A DNA stretch of 64,000 bases from Rhynchopus sp. YZ270_cl-10 (GCA_964035575.1 OZ037876.1:930001-994000); one strand, 5' to 3'; shown: positions 31,672 through 41,523, counted from the first letter of the stretch. Notes: a model not told the origin generated them from the letters alone. Translations and numbers: made by a program.

Positions 31672-32114
31672 AGTTCCCCCCCTTTCTTTTTGTGTATTGG
31701 TGACCCTAAGGATTTTTTTTTCGCATTTTTTTTCAATAAAAACCCCACAGCACAATCTACTGGAAAAAAAGCACCCCCTTTTTTTTCCAACTTCCCCCAC
31801 AATTAGAGTAGGAAGAAAAGACGAGAACGAGAACAAAGGAAAAGAGAAGCAAAAAAACCCCTCTCCCTCCTCTAGACAAAAAATTCTGAGAACGATGCAA
31901 ACAAAATACATCCAAAAAAAGAGAAAAAAATGGTAATCATTGCAGGCACACCTCCGGCTGATCCACTACACCAAACCACCCGGATGAAAACATAAGAACC
32001 CTACAATAAAAGAACAAAAATAAACCTCACATCCACAGTTCTGGAGACATCACATTTTCCCCCACCACCAACAAAGCACCTTACCTTGAAACACATCCCT
32101 TTCAACCTACTATT
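31672..32114. other. Spacer, 443 bases
   Basis: Contains a family B element (31936-31994) between A/T runs, and no gene. Confidence 0.55.
31936..31994 (-). repeat. Family B element with A-box-like word
   Basis: Sense strand CATCCGGGTGG, TTTGGTGTAGTGGATCAGC, CGGAGGTGTGCCTGCAATGA. TGGTGTAGTGG fits the tRNA A-box consensus, but no complete tRNA can be folded. Confidence 0.65.
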
Positions 32115-33365
32115 CTATGCACCAACAAGCCACGAGGTAATCGCCTCATCATCAGGAGAGGTGCCGAAGAAGTCCTTGAGGTTTCTGGAGATGGCTGAGA
32201 CAATGGCGGGGAAGATGTGCGGACGGACCCACTGGACGAGGAAACGCAGGGCGGGGTGCGATGCTGGGGTGCCACTCGCTGCGCCTTGCGCCTCAACTGC
32301 AAGCTGCACCACACCGTCGGCGATGGCCTCCTGCTTGGCCTCATCCTTTGCGAACAGCGTGAAGAACTGCGTCACGACAGACAACACATGGTCATCCCCC
32401 TCCGTCGCCATCCTCGCCACCTTCGCCACTAAATACTCCGGAGCCCTCGACACCCCATGCAACAGCAACCTGCACACCCCATACACCGTCACCCCCCTCT
32501 GCTCCACACTCCCCTCAAACCCCAACAAAAACTGCAACCCTCCCCGCACCTCCTCCTCCTCCGAGATCGTTGCACCGAGGGGTGCATGCAGGAATGATAA
32601 ATCCCAAAGGAGACCAAGAGAAATAAGGGAAATGATGGGACGTTCAACGAAGCATGCTGTGGTGAGCGCGGGGAGGAGGGTGACACAGTGGGAGGGAGAG
32701 GCGAGGCAGACTGCAGCGGTGGCACGGAGCGCCCAGGAGCGGAGGGTGTCACGAAGCGCATCGTCGGGGATGTGTGCCTGCCAGGAGGCACGGAGGAGGT
32801 CGCAGAGCACGACACCATCGGAGAAGATGTCGGCACGCAAGATGGTTTCCACGCCGGATGCATCCAGCACCACCTTATGCAGCAACTGCTCATACACCAC
32901 GAAGGTGCGTGCAACAAAGTGACACACCTGAGGCCGGCTTTGCATTGCCGCCACCACATTCGCAGCAGAGATACACCTCCGGAACACACCACGCAACATC
33001 CGCAACCCCGCATGAAGGTTCGCCCTGCCCTGCACCGCGGTGCTGTACAACACCACAGCGACCATGCTCCGTGCTTCCTCTGTGCTAGTAGTACCGAAGA
33101 GCGTGCCCCCAATGATCGTTTCGATAAGCGGAACCGCGTTGTGGTCGATGTGAAGCGAAGCGTCGGCAAGACAGCGTAAGGTACGACGTACACAGGTCCG
33201 CACAAAATCATCTTTCGAACTGTGCGCAACCTCATTCCAAAAACGGCGAACCGAACGCAGCGGCAATGAGTCCTCCACCTGACTCATATTCCCCTTCTTC
33301 AGATGAACCTCTGCAGTCAAAATCTGAACATAGAAGTCTGCAAGAACCCTCTGTTTGACAGACAT
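32115..33365 (-). CDS. HEAT-type protein, possibly condensin CAP-G-like
   Basis: 416 residues, almost wholly helical. The order of helices and phrases such as GVVLCDLLRASW...LRSWALRATAAVCLASPSH...LISLGLLWDLSFLHAP...YGVCRLLLHGVSRAPEYLVAKVAR...VVTQFFTLFAKDEAKQEAI resembles the C-terminal (Cnd3) region of condensin subunit CAP-G. CAP-G proteins are near 1000 residues, so this would be a short form or another HEAT-repeat family. Only the Cnd3-like half is present and no stop or splice site suggests that a further exon is missing. The role would be chromosome compaction if the call is right. Family membership is tentative, the gene itself is secure. Confidence 0.6.
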   Translation of the reverse strand: MSVKQRVLADFYVQILTAEVHLKKGNMSQVEDSLPLRSVRRFWNEVAHSSKDDFVRTCVRRTLRCLADASLHIDHNAVPLIETIIGGTLFGTTSTEEARSMVAVVLYSTAVQGRANLHAGLRMLRGVFRRCISAANVVAAMQSRPQVCHFVARTFVVYEQLLHKVVLDASGVETILRADIFSDGVVLCDLLRASWQAHIPDDALRDTLRSWALRATAAVCLASPSHCVTLLPALTTACFVERPIISLISLGLLWDLSFLHAPLGATISEEEEVRGGLQFLLGFEGSVEQRGVTVYGVCRLLLHGVSRAPEYLVAKVARMATEGDDHVLSVVTQFFTLFAKDEAKQEAIADGVVQLAVEAQGAASGTPASHPALRFLVQWVRPHIFPAIVSAISRNLKDFFGTSPDDEAITSWLVGA

Positions 33366-33482
33366 TGTGTATGGTAAAAAACCTAGCGGGGGTTGTGTGG
33401 TGGGAGAGAAAAGGGTGCAAAAAAAGAAATAGTGTGTTCTTTATCTAATGAAAACTCTAAAGAATCTAAAAGAGTCCCAAAT

Positions 33483-34127
33483 CTACCATGGATTGGTCCC
33501 TTTCCATACACAGTACGAGATGTAAAAGAGAACGAGGCAGTTGATGAGGGAGAGAGACCAGCCGTAGGAGAGTTGAAAGGCGTCGCTGATGATGACGTCG
33601 CAGGTGGTTTTGTTCCATGTAACGAGGAAGCCCATGACGAAGACGAGGAGGAAGAAGGCTGCGGCGAAGGTGAGTGGGGTGACCACGTAGCGATAGCGGA
33701 TGGAGAGCATGCCGGGACGCACGGTTTCAGTCGCCTCGATGATCGTGGAGACGCCGACTGCGACAAGGGAGAGAATTGTACAAATCCTGCAGATATTCAT
33801 CGTCACATCAAACCCACCACACGTTCCTGTAGACACCGAACCTGAATGCGACCCACACGTCCACCGGAAGCACCCAGCCTGACACCTATCCCCCGACGGC
33901 CCCACCGCGTTCTCTCGCATCATACTCGGCAAATGCGCCACCAAAATCTGCAACAAAAAGATCACCACCAACACCGTCAAGATCGTCGCATGCCCGTTCC
34001 GTGAAAACTCCTCCCCAGTCCGCTTCCGCCGAAACCACACGTGGCTCAGCAGAATGATGTCCGGGTCACCCCCTTCCTCTCTTGGTGCCTCTACAGGTTC
34101 TCTCGTGTCCAAGGGGTGTTGTTGCAT
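33483..34127 (-). CDS. Four-transmembrane protein, amastin-like topology
   Basis: 214 residues. Membrane helices lie near 47-68 (ATILTVLVVIFLLQILVAHL), 108-130, 143-170 (VTPLTFAAAFFLLVFVMGFL) and 188-208. The loop after the first helix is Cys-rich (CQAGCFRWTCGSHS...TGTCGG). Amastins, surface proteins known best from trypanosomatids, have four helices with a Cys/Trp signature in the same loop, C-x-T-x-W-G. Here CFRWTCG is similar but not the canonical motif. It could be a distant member of that superfamily or an unrelated tetraspan protein. It probably sits in the plasma membrane or a vesicle. Confidence 0.7.
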   Translation of the reverse strand: MQQHPLDTREPVEAPREEGGDPDIILLSHVWFRRKRTGEEFSRNGHATILTVLVVIFLLQILVAHLPSMMRENAVGPSGDRCQAGCFRWTCGSHSGSVSTGTCGGFDVTMNICRICTILSLVAVGVSTIIEATETVRPGMLSIRYRYVVTPLTFAAAFFLLVFVMGFLVTWNKTTCDVIISDAFQLSYGWSLSLINCLVLFYISYCVWKGTNPW

Positions 34128-34862
34128 TGTGTACTAAGGGTGTGGAGTGTATGCTGTGGAGTAGGTTTGGGGAATCAAGTCGCAGGAGTTGCTTCAACAA
34201 GTGGGCTTTTGGGGTGGAGTGGGGAGGAGTGGGGTGATGTGGGTTGTCAAAGAATGTGCGCGATTTGGTGTTGTTTTGGGATAGATTTTGGGGTTTTGAA
34301 ATGATGCAAAAAAAAAAACCCCCCCCAACAAGAAACCGCAGTACGAGGCAGCAACAGGGAAGGCGTTGTAGGCACACAGTGCCAACAACGTTCAACCCCG
34401 CCTACTCGCGAGGTAAATCGCTTAAAAAAAAAGGGAGGTTGCGATGGCGTCTAAGTGCTCATCACAGTCGTTTTGCCGTACAGCATCAGCTGAACAGCAC
34501 TACGGGGGTCGGGGATCACGTCATTTTCCCCCTGAGAATATATAAAAAAACGCTTGCAAGGTAATCTGAAGCACTGTGCTTAGTCACCCTTTTCAAGAAA
34601 AAATGCAACAATCAAATTCAAGCTAGAAACGGAGGTATTTTTAAAAGCCTTTTGGGAGAGAACAGACATACTAGGCAAAAACGGCGAAACGTCAATAAAA
34701 CATTCCACGCAAAACTCGAAACGACACTTATCATCATGCGAGAGAACACAACCCTCCCTTTTTTCCATTTTCCACCAAACGCCACCCCACAATAGGCTAG
34801 GTTAGATACAGAACGGCACTCTCTCACATCTCGGCCCTTCCCTCTCCACCTCATCTCTTTCG
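34128..34862. other. Spacer, 735 bases
   Basis: One family A hairpin (34557-34590), a GT/GGGT-rich leader (34130-34250) and a C run (34318-34326). No gene. Confidence 0.5.
34557..34590 (-). repeat. Family A hairpin
   Basis: Sense strand AAGGGTGACTAAG, CACAGTG, CTTCAGATTACC. Inner CTAAG/CTTCAG is weakened. Confidence 0.6.
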
Positions 34863-35462
34863 CTACGCCATTTTGAGCACCTCTGCTGGGAATGTTTCGA
34901 GAATCCGTGTTGCAATACCGGCTGCACGGAGTTCGTACATACGCCAGAGGCATCCATCCTCTTTGTGCCCTGCAGCTAGGAGAGTGAAGCGTGGGAGGAC
35001 GTTCATCGAGCGGAAGAGCTGCCCGAGACCTATTTTGCCGCCTTTGACGTCTTCGTAGAGAGGCCGGGAGGTGAGGTGGACTGCAGAGTGTGCGTCAGCA
35101 AAGAGACGTTTTCCATCAATCATGAGCCGCACCTTTCTGTCAAACAAGAAGCCCCCATCCCCATCCCCCGACACATCGTCATTTTGCACCAAAGTCACAA
35201 CAATCGGCGCCGCAAACCACGCAGACGCCATCGCCTGCAAATTCCCCTGAGCGTGCAAAATGACTCTCTCAAAAGGGTTGAATTTCGCAAAGTCCTCGTC
35301 AGACATCACATTGGTAGTGACCATACCCTGGTCGTGGTCGCTAGCATTAAACCGGGTGCCGCCTGGAGGGACAACAAGGATGGTGTTAAAGATGTGGCAT
35401 GTTGGGCTGCTTGGGTCGTTGGCTGAGTCTTCTAGCTCGTCTCTCAAGGGAGAGGTTGGCAT
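34863..35462 (-). CDS. DUF98 / chorismate-lyase-like domain protein
   Basis: 199 residues. FERVILHAQGNLQAMASAWF, then APIVVTLVQN, VRLMIDGKRLFADAHSAVHL, IGLGQLF and LWRMYELRAAGIATRILETFP follow the layout of DUF98, a family in the chorismate-pyruvate-lyase superfamily: T/x-G-N/T-x-x-x-L-x-A-x-F, R-x-V-x-L, A-x-S-x-V, G-x-G-x-x-L, W-R-x-Y and I-x-E-x-FP. Bacterial UbiC makes 4-hydroxybenzoate for ubiquinone. Eukaryotic relatives are sparse and not characterised. The protein has no clear targeting signal. Substrate cannot be deduced, and the neighbours do not help. Confidence 0.6.
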   Translation of the reverse strand: MPTSPLRDELEDSANDPSSPTCHIFNTILVVPPGGTRFNASDHDQGMVTTNVMSDEDFAKFNPFERVILHAQGNLQAMASAWFAAPIVVTLVQNDDVSGDGDGGFLFDRKVRLMIDGKRLFADAHSAVHLTSRPLYEDVKGGKIGLGQLFRSMNVLPRFTLLAAGHKEDGCLWRMYELRAAGIATRILETFPAEVLKMA

Positions 35463-36066
35463 GTGTGTGGAATGTGTTTCTGTATTTTGAAATGAATTGT
35501 GATTGTAGATGGAGGGGGATATTTTATTTTTTTGATCAAATTATTTCAGGCACGATGTCACACAAAAAAACGCTGGAAAAAAGTAAAAAGAAAATAGTTT
35601 CGGCCCATGCCCTTAGATGGAGGGGGAGGGGAGAGGCTATTTGAGTATGTGGTTGTGGCTGATGGCTTGTCAATGGTCGTGGTTGCGGAGTTCCCTTAAG
35701 GGAGGGGAGGGGATAAATGGTGTGGGTTATGGGGTTTTGATGTGAGATGGGGTGACTTAAAAAGAAAAAAATGGCTTTTATTTTATCGAGAGACAATCCC
35801 CCCTGTTGCTGCCTTTGTGGACAACAACGTACTAATACTCTTTTTGGTTTTTTAATAAAAAAACGTCATAAAAATAAAAAGAGTTGAGTGGAAGAAACAA
35901 AAAGGGGGGGAAAGGGGATGGGGTAAAATAATTTAAAGAAAAAGGGAAGATATTTTGGCGATACCTTGATTCCTAATGTATTGGGGTCAGATAGTTAAAA
36001 ACAGTATAAAAAAAAAAAATGGTACACAGTCTCCTTATACAGGGGTGCTGACCAAACGTGGACTGA

Positions 36067-36141
36067 CTACTCCTCCTCTTCCACGATAACAGTTGGTGTA
36101 GCATGTTGTTCTATTGTCCTGGCTACATGGTCCTTGTCGTT
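36067..36141 (-). CDS. Candidate terminal exon (24 residues, acidic end)
   Basis: After an acceptor-like ATGCTAG the frame reads NDKDHVARTIEQ, HATPTVIVEEEE, stop, exactly 25 codons in phase 0. Composition is unlike the A/T-rich surroundings. Upstream exons were not located, so this is only a candidate last exon of an intron-rich gene. Confidence 0.3.
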   Translation of the reverse strand, partial: NDKDHVARTIEQHATPTVIVEEEE

Positions 36142-37061
36142 CTAGCATATAGTATGCCAACAGATGTTACATCAATCTTATCCCCAATACATTGCAATCA
36201 GGTCATGGTCGCAACTAACTATCTCCCTTTTAAAAAAAATATTTTCATCATATGCAATCAATAAATTGATAGTATATGGTGAGGGATCAACAAAAATGGT
36301 CCCATCTTTCTTTTTATGGTGTGTGTTTTGCAAAACGTAGAAAAGAAAAGTAAGAAAAAAAAGAATAAAAAAAAAATATCGGGACAACGAATACATAGTG
36401 AACTGATGGGTATGGGGGGGGGGGGGGGGGGGAAGAGGGGATGGGGGGAAGGATTTCCAGGAGTTAAAAAAGAAGAAAACTTGAAAGGGGCACGCCTCTC
36501 AAGTCGAAGCTCTTTTCTCCTAGTTTTTTTTTTCTCGCTCTCTTTTTGCTGCAATCAACAAAAAAAAAAGTACCCGCCAAAAAACAGGTACATAGTACGA
36601 CGTCCGACGGTGGTGCTTGCACACAACGGTATCAATATTTTTGTTTTTTGGTTTCATTATTTCAGGATCAACAAAATAAACTGCAGTCCTTTTTGTGAAC
36701 AAAACTCCGCTCTGTGCCTCCATTTGCCCTCCGAATAATTGGTTACAAAAAAAAACCATCAGGGGGGGGGAACAAACAGGACATGGCGGGTTTTTCTAAT
36801 TTACCCTTTTTTATTTTTTAAAAACTTGAGCGTTTTAGTATAGACTTCTGATACGATCCAATGCTGTGTCGTCGACGAAATACCTAACGCATTATGAACA
36901 CTCAAAATGACAGCCAAATGGCCACCTTTTTTGAGAATATAAAAACGGTCAGCCAACACAGACAATTTGCATGCAACACCACTGTCAGTCTTTTTTTTTT
37001 CCTTTTCATTTTGAGATTCATACGTTCGATTCAAGGAAAGCGTTCAAAAATAAAATGTTTA

Positions 37062-37213
37062 TGAGATGAACCTAAGCCTCTCACAGCTGTATAGTCTTAT
37101 TAGATTAATGTTTTTTTTTTTGCACATTTGGTTATTCATCAATCTTTTTGTTGTTGTATTTTTTTTTTGGATCCTTTTGGTTTCTTTTGTTCCGCTCAGC
37201 TGTATAGTCACCT
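37062..37213 (-). repeat. Family A hairpin split by a 100-base insertion
   Basis: CTTAGGTTCATCT and the loop half lie at 37062-37096, and the other arm resumes at 37210. The 13-base word CAGCTGTATAGTC is present on both sides of the break (37084-37096 and 37197-37209). Confidence 0.65.
37097..37196. mobile_element. 100-base insertion with 13-base direct repeats
   Basis: The insert is T-rich on + (A-rich on the sense strand), has no coding capacity or clear inverted ends, and is bounded by the 13-base duplication. Local duplication is an alternative. Confidence 0.45.
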
Positions 37214-37412
37214 AAAAAGAAAAGCTACACTGAAAGAAGCGCTACAAAAAGACAGACAGGCACTACGTTACAAAGAGAACATATCCTCTCTAAGAGAGAG
37301 GGTGTTTGAAAATGTTTTTGTTATAGCTTGTACTCTTTGTTTTTGCCATTTTGTATTTGTGTTTGTTTAGCCTTTTAGATCCTTAACCAAAGCGATGTAC
37401 GAACTTTAATGT

Positions 37413-37596
37413 CCATCACAATATTGCCACCATTATACCCTCTCTAAGAGAGGGTGCAATAATGGTGGCAATATTGTGATGGGAAGCCCATTGGAATACG
37501 CAAAATACATCAAAATACATCACAACACGTGCTGTGATGTATTTTGATGTATTTTGCGTATTCCAATGGGCTCCCATCACAATATTGCCACCATTA
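37413..37596. mobile_element. Foldback element with three terminal arms
   Basis: 37460-37596 is a hairpin with arms of about 64 bases differing by one base, starting TAATGGTGGCAATATTGTG. The 23-base arm end is present a third time at 37413-37435, separated by ACCCTCTCTAAGAGAGGGT. TTAATGT occurs at both outer borders and may be a target duplication. Confidence 0.7.
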
Positions 37597-37771
37597 ATGT
37601 GCAAGATGAGAGATAAACTCATCTGTTTTTGATGACTTTAAGTGAGTTTGAAAAAAAAAAGACCAAAAAAAATGAGAAGGAAAAAAAAGGGGGAAAAGGT
37701 TGATGGAGAAAAGAAGCCTAAACGAGAAACACTCAAAAAAAAAAAAAAAAATCACAGAAAAGAAATAGTTG

Positions 37772-37807
37772 GCAAGATAAGCCTAATCTTCTTGTGTTTA
37801 ATCACCT
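37772..37807 (-). repeat. Family A hairpin
   Basis: AGGTGATTAAAC, ACAAGAAG, ATTAGGCTTATCTT, then GCCAACTATTTC. AGGTGA pairs with TTATCT through wobble pairs. Confidence 0.65.
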
Positions 37808-38093
37808 AAAGAAAAACTACACCGAAAAAGAAGAAAGCAAGAAAGAGAAACTGAGTGTGGAGCCTTGTGTGAAAAAATTTTCAAAATAAAAGAAAACACA
37901 GACTCCCAAAACAGCGGGGAAAAAAAGTAAAATTGAAAGCTTTCAAATACGGTTTTGGAACGGTGTGGGGGGAGTTTCAATTATTGTTATTTCCTTCCCA
38001 TGTGAGGAGGGGAAATTCGTTTTTTTTTTTTATTTAACTGCTATAAAGTTTCAGTGGAAAAAATAGCCGTGGAGTTTTTTTCAGGTTTTTCCT

Positions 38094-38202
38094 TATTTCA
38101 CGCCCAGGCTGGGCGTGAAATAAAGTTATTTTATTTTCACAGTGTATTTTGCACTGTAAAAACCTGGGCGTGAAAATAAAATGACTTTATTTCACGCCCA
38201 GG
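38094..38202. mobile_element. Foldback element with three terminal arms
   Basis: Arms CTGGGCGTGAAATAAAGT and complement (32 bases, one mismatch) enclose the inner palindrome CAGTG-TATTTTG-CACTG. A third copy TTATTTCACGCCCAG abuts the left end, giving the same plan as the 37.4-kb element with unrelated sequence. Confidence 0.7.
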
Positions 38203-38751
38203 GTCAACGTGGGTTTTTCCACACAAGTGTTTTTTGTGCCTGTTCACCACACCCTAGGTACCATTCTGGGACCAAAAAATCAAAAAAAGCAAGAATTGGG
38301 CTGTTTTGAGCATCACATATTTATTACCCGGTCATTTTCATCTACCTGTACATTCTGTGTATGGGCCAGCGCCTTAGCAAAAATTCGAAAAATCTCAAAA
38401 AACGAAAATAACATTTTTTCGTGAAAATTTCGACCCCTGAGTTGGGTCTTTGGGAACCCAAAAATAAAAAGTAAAAGAATGCCCTTCCTCAGTCCGGAAG
38501 TATCACCTCAACCGGTCACACCTGCCGTAAAATAGAGAGAGGTTACAGAATACAGATTAAAAAAAAACCAAAAAATGCAAAAAAAACCCAAAAATGCAAA
38601 AAAACGCAAAAATCGGGTGTTTTGACCATCTGGGGCTTCGCCAAATACACTTCTGCAGCCGTCTGCCCTTTTTATGCTCTTAATTGCCATGCCTCTGCAC
38701 ATCCATCCATTTTTTCCACTTCAACTTTATACCATGTTAAATAAAATATTG

Positions 38752-38897
38752 TATTAAATGAAAATCAGGCAGATTTTCACTTGTGGGTGACTTTTTCACT
38801 CGTTTCTATTACTTCACTCGCTTCGCTCGTGAAGTAAAACAACTCGTGAAAAAGTCACCCACGCGTGAAAATCAAGCGATCTGATTTTCATTTAATA
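38752..38897. mobile_element. Foldback element
   Basis: Arms begin TATTAAATGAAAATCAG and continue through GATTTTCAC and GTGGGTGACTTTTTCAC, nearly 50 bases with small bulges. The inner hairpin is TTACTTCAC/GTGAAGTAA. Confidence 0.75.
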
Positions 38898-39070
38898 AAT
38901 AGCTATTAAATAGCTCTTTCGGTAAAAGATATTACCCGAACGCAAAAAGGGTGCGGTTTTTTTTCTTTCAAATTGGGGTAGCAGGGGGGGAATAAAAAAA
39001 CTCGCAGCTCAGAGCTTTTAAAACATATCAAAACAAAATGGAAAATGGAAAAAAAAAGGTGTACCTTACA

Positions 39071-39107
39071 TTTCAATGAATTGAAAGTATAGGTATAGGG
39101 ATCAACA
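39071..39107 (-). repeat. Family F element
   Basis: TTCAATGAATTGAAAGTA then TAGGTATAGGGATCAA on +. It is the best preserved of the three copies. Confidence 0.6.
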
Positions 39108-39303
39108 TGAGAACCAAAAGAAAACAAAAAAAAAAACATGCGCGAATATTTTACTGTTCACGAGCGGTAATAAGGGGAAAGCTTTTTAGAAGAGAAAACA
39201 ACATTAAAACACACACACACACTGCAACGACAAAATCAGAGCATCCTCCCCAGGTGTCCTCTCTGCAGAGAGACACAGGCAAACAGAAGCCAACAAAAAA
39301 AGA

Positions 39304-39353
39304 GAAGTTGAAAAGTGCAAACGCCTCGCCGTTTATCGGCAGACGCAGGCACT
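39304..39353 (-). repeat. Family D element
   Basis: GTGCCTGCGTCT, GCCGATAAACGGC, GAGGCGTTTGCAC, then TTTTCAACTTCTC. Inner GCCG/CGGC is perfect and CGTCT/AGGCG pairs with one G.U. Confidence 0.75.
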
Positions 39354-39431
39354 GGAAAAAAAAGGAAAGAAAAAAATCTTCCGCAAGGCATGACTTTCTT
39401 TTCAGAGAAAGAGAAAAGCAAAAATTGAGAG

Positions 39432-39460
39432 GTAAATGTGCCTCTCACTGTGCACACATG
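39432..39460 (-). repeat. Family A hairpin, GTGTGC/GCACA type
   Basis: CATGTGTGCA, CAGTGAGAGG, CACATTTACC. TGTG pairs with CACA. Confidence 0.65.
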
Positions 39461-39836
39461 ATCCATACAATTTTTTTTTTTTTTGAAAATGATACTAATG
39501 TGTTTCTCGAACCATACAACGAACAATCTCAAAAAAAATATGCGTTTGTGGTGCGGTACACTCATCATATACAGGAGGAAAATGAAAAAGAGAGAAGCAC
39601 TCACGACAACAGGAGTCAGGAGAGAAACGCAACGCAACTGGGAAAAAAGAAGAAGAAAACTATAAAAAAAAAAAGACATCTTCAAACACTTTCTAGTCAA
39701 GAGCAGAAAGCATGACAGGGGGCGCAACCAGTGCTACCCTTCTTTTTTTCTTCTTTTTGATTTTGATAAATTGTTGGAGTGTAGTTGCCATCTGTGCAAC
39801 CTCCACTTTTGGAAACAATATGAAAGCGGTTAGTCA

Positions 39837-40075
39837 TCATTCATATGTCTTGCCGAGCTCGACAAACTGTGGAAAGAACATGAGGGGTGGTGTGTATTGC
39901 GAACAAATACCGAACAGAACACAACAAAAAAAAAAATAGAGGGTTTTTTTGAAAATATGTGGAATGTGTTCATGAGCAAAAACATCGGATACCTTTATCC
40001 AAAAACAATTTTCTTCTTTTGTAAAGTGATCGTAAGCCATACGTACTTCGTCACATTCAAAAAAGGCGGGGGACG
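39837..40075 (-). CDS. Candidate two last exons of an unidentified gene
   Basis: 39993-40075 (after GCAG, donor GTATCC) reads SPAFFECDEVRMAYDHF, TKEENCFWIK. 39837-39866 (after TTTCCACAG) reads FVELGKTYE and stops. The junction is phase 0. The pieces are short and no upstream exon was found, so they may be chance. Confidence 0.25.
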
Positions 40076-40455
40076 CTGCTTTCCGTGGCCCTCTTTTTAG
40101 AGAGAGCAGCCACGTGCCACAGGATTGTGCCAATTTTATTTTAAAAAGAAAGAAAGAAAGAACAAAAAGCTTTCTTGGGGGGGGGGGGGGGTGTGATGCC
40201 CCACTACGAGGCGGTGCTACTCACGTTGCCTGTCTAGTTGCTGACACAAATGGTTAAGATAACTTCTTTTGAAAAGAAAAGACGGCCTCCCCCCTTCAGC
40301 ACCGCCTCCTCATCAAAAGAAAGATCAACCCGTATCTTCTCCCTGCAAAAAAATGGCCTTTTTCTTTACAACCCCCTGTCTAAAAGGATTGCAAAAAGAG
40401 TGGAGGGGGGGGTAACCCGTTGATGAATATATGTTGCATAGGCAATAAAACTGTG

Positions 40456-40516
40456 GTTGATGCAGGCACCTCCGACTGACCCACTGTACGATGCCAGCCA
40501 TCCGGATGAAAGCACA
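40456..40516 (-). repeat. Family B element
   Basis: CATCCGGATGGCTGGCATCG, TACAGTGGGTCAGTCGGAGG, TGCCTGCATCAAC. A 4-base insertion (TACA) relative to the 28654 copy lies in the loop. Confidence 0.7.
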
Positions 40517-40547
40517 ACTACCCTGTGGCCTACAAAAAAAGATAAGG

Positions 40548-40584
40548 TTGCGATGTACCTAAGCTTTGTGTGCTTTGGCCACCT
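40548..40584 (-). repeat. Family A hairpin
   Basis: AGGTGGCCAAAG, CACACAAAG, CTTAGGTACATC, then GCAACCTTATC. Inner CCAAAG/CTTAGG. Confidence 0.65.
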
Positions 40585-40797
40585 AACATAAAGAGCGTAG
40601 AAAGTGAAGGTGGATGGGGTGGGAAGGGTGGTGGTGGTGGTGGTGGGGAGGCAAAGGTACTCATCTCACCCGTTGCTAAAAAAAGGGTTGTTTGAGTACT
40701 AAAGTGAATCATTGAAGCACGGCGAAAAAAAAAAAAATAATGCTGAAGGGGGTGGGGCATTGAATACACACGACCACACGACGGTGAAGTAAATTAT

Positions 40798-40859
40798 TTG
40801 ACTTGTGGTTTCACCGTTAGTTTACAACGATGAAACCACAAGTAAAACCACAAGTCAAG
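40798..40859. repeat. Small foldback with three arms
   Basis: TTGACTTGTGGTTT occurs once and its complement twice (AAACCACAAGT, then AAAACCACAAGTCAAG), so two alternative hairpins are possible. Confidence 0.6.
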
Positions 40860-40958
40860 TCATTTCCTTCGCTGTAGTGTTGAGTACAATACTCCGGAAG
40901 AGGCAGCAGATTTTTTTTTTTTTGCGAAGGAGTGCAAGGAAGCCTTTTGGTGACCAAA

Positions 40959-41033
40959 AGGAAAAAAGGAAAAAAGGAAAAAAGGAAAAAAGGAAAAAAG
41001 GAAAAAAGGAAAAAAGGAAAAAAGGAAAAAAAA
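40959..41033. repeat. GGAAAAAA octanucleotide repeat
   Basis: Eight or more tandem copies of GGAAAAAA on +. No gene. Confidence 0.85.
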
Positions 41034-41486
41034 GGGAGGGATGAGGGGGAAGATTTGATAAAAAGAAGTGTGAAATAGTGGAGGAACTCTCACCTCACCT
41101 CAGGCCATAGGGCCGAAAAGGTACTGTCCACCAATAAAAGAGAACAGAAAATATAGGGAGAGGGTAGAACCCACAATCAAAGGAACTTTTTGATAATATA
41201 CAAAAAAAAAAAAGAAGAAAAAAAAAGATTGGGAGAAGAATATGTCTCAGGTGCATAGACCTCTAAAAAAGCAAGATTCAAACACGAAGGAGTAGGCTAG
41301 CAAAACAGTGCTATGGTCGATTGTTTATTTTGATGATATAGTGGAGCTGCCTATTCAGGCAGTCTTCGCCGTTTTATTTTTTTTTGTTTTGCTTTATTTT
41401 GACAAATTGTTGAAATAGTGTCGTTGCCAAATTTAAACAAACATGAGAGGAAGGGGGAAAATGAGCAAACAAACAAAAAAAACCTT

Positions 41487-41523
41487 GAAAGATGAATATG
41501 ACTTTCGTGCACACAACATTTTT
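41487..41523 (-). repeat. Family A hairpin
   Basis: AAATGTTGTGTG, CACGAAAGT, CATATTCATCTTT, then CAAGGTTTT. GTGTG pairs with CATAT by mixed pairs. Confidence 0.65.

Noticed and set aside
39107-39715. 202-codon Lys/Asn-rich plus-strand frame
   Set aside because: Made of A-rich spacer sequence and overlapping family D and A repeats; no domain, and wrong strand.
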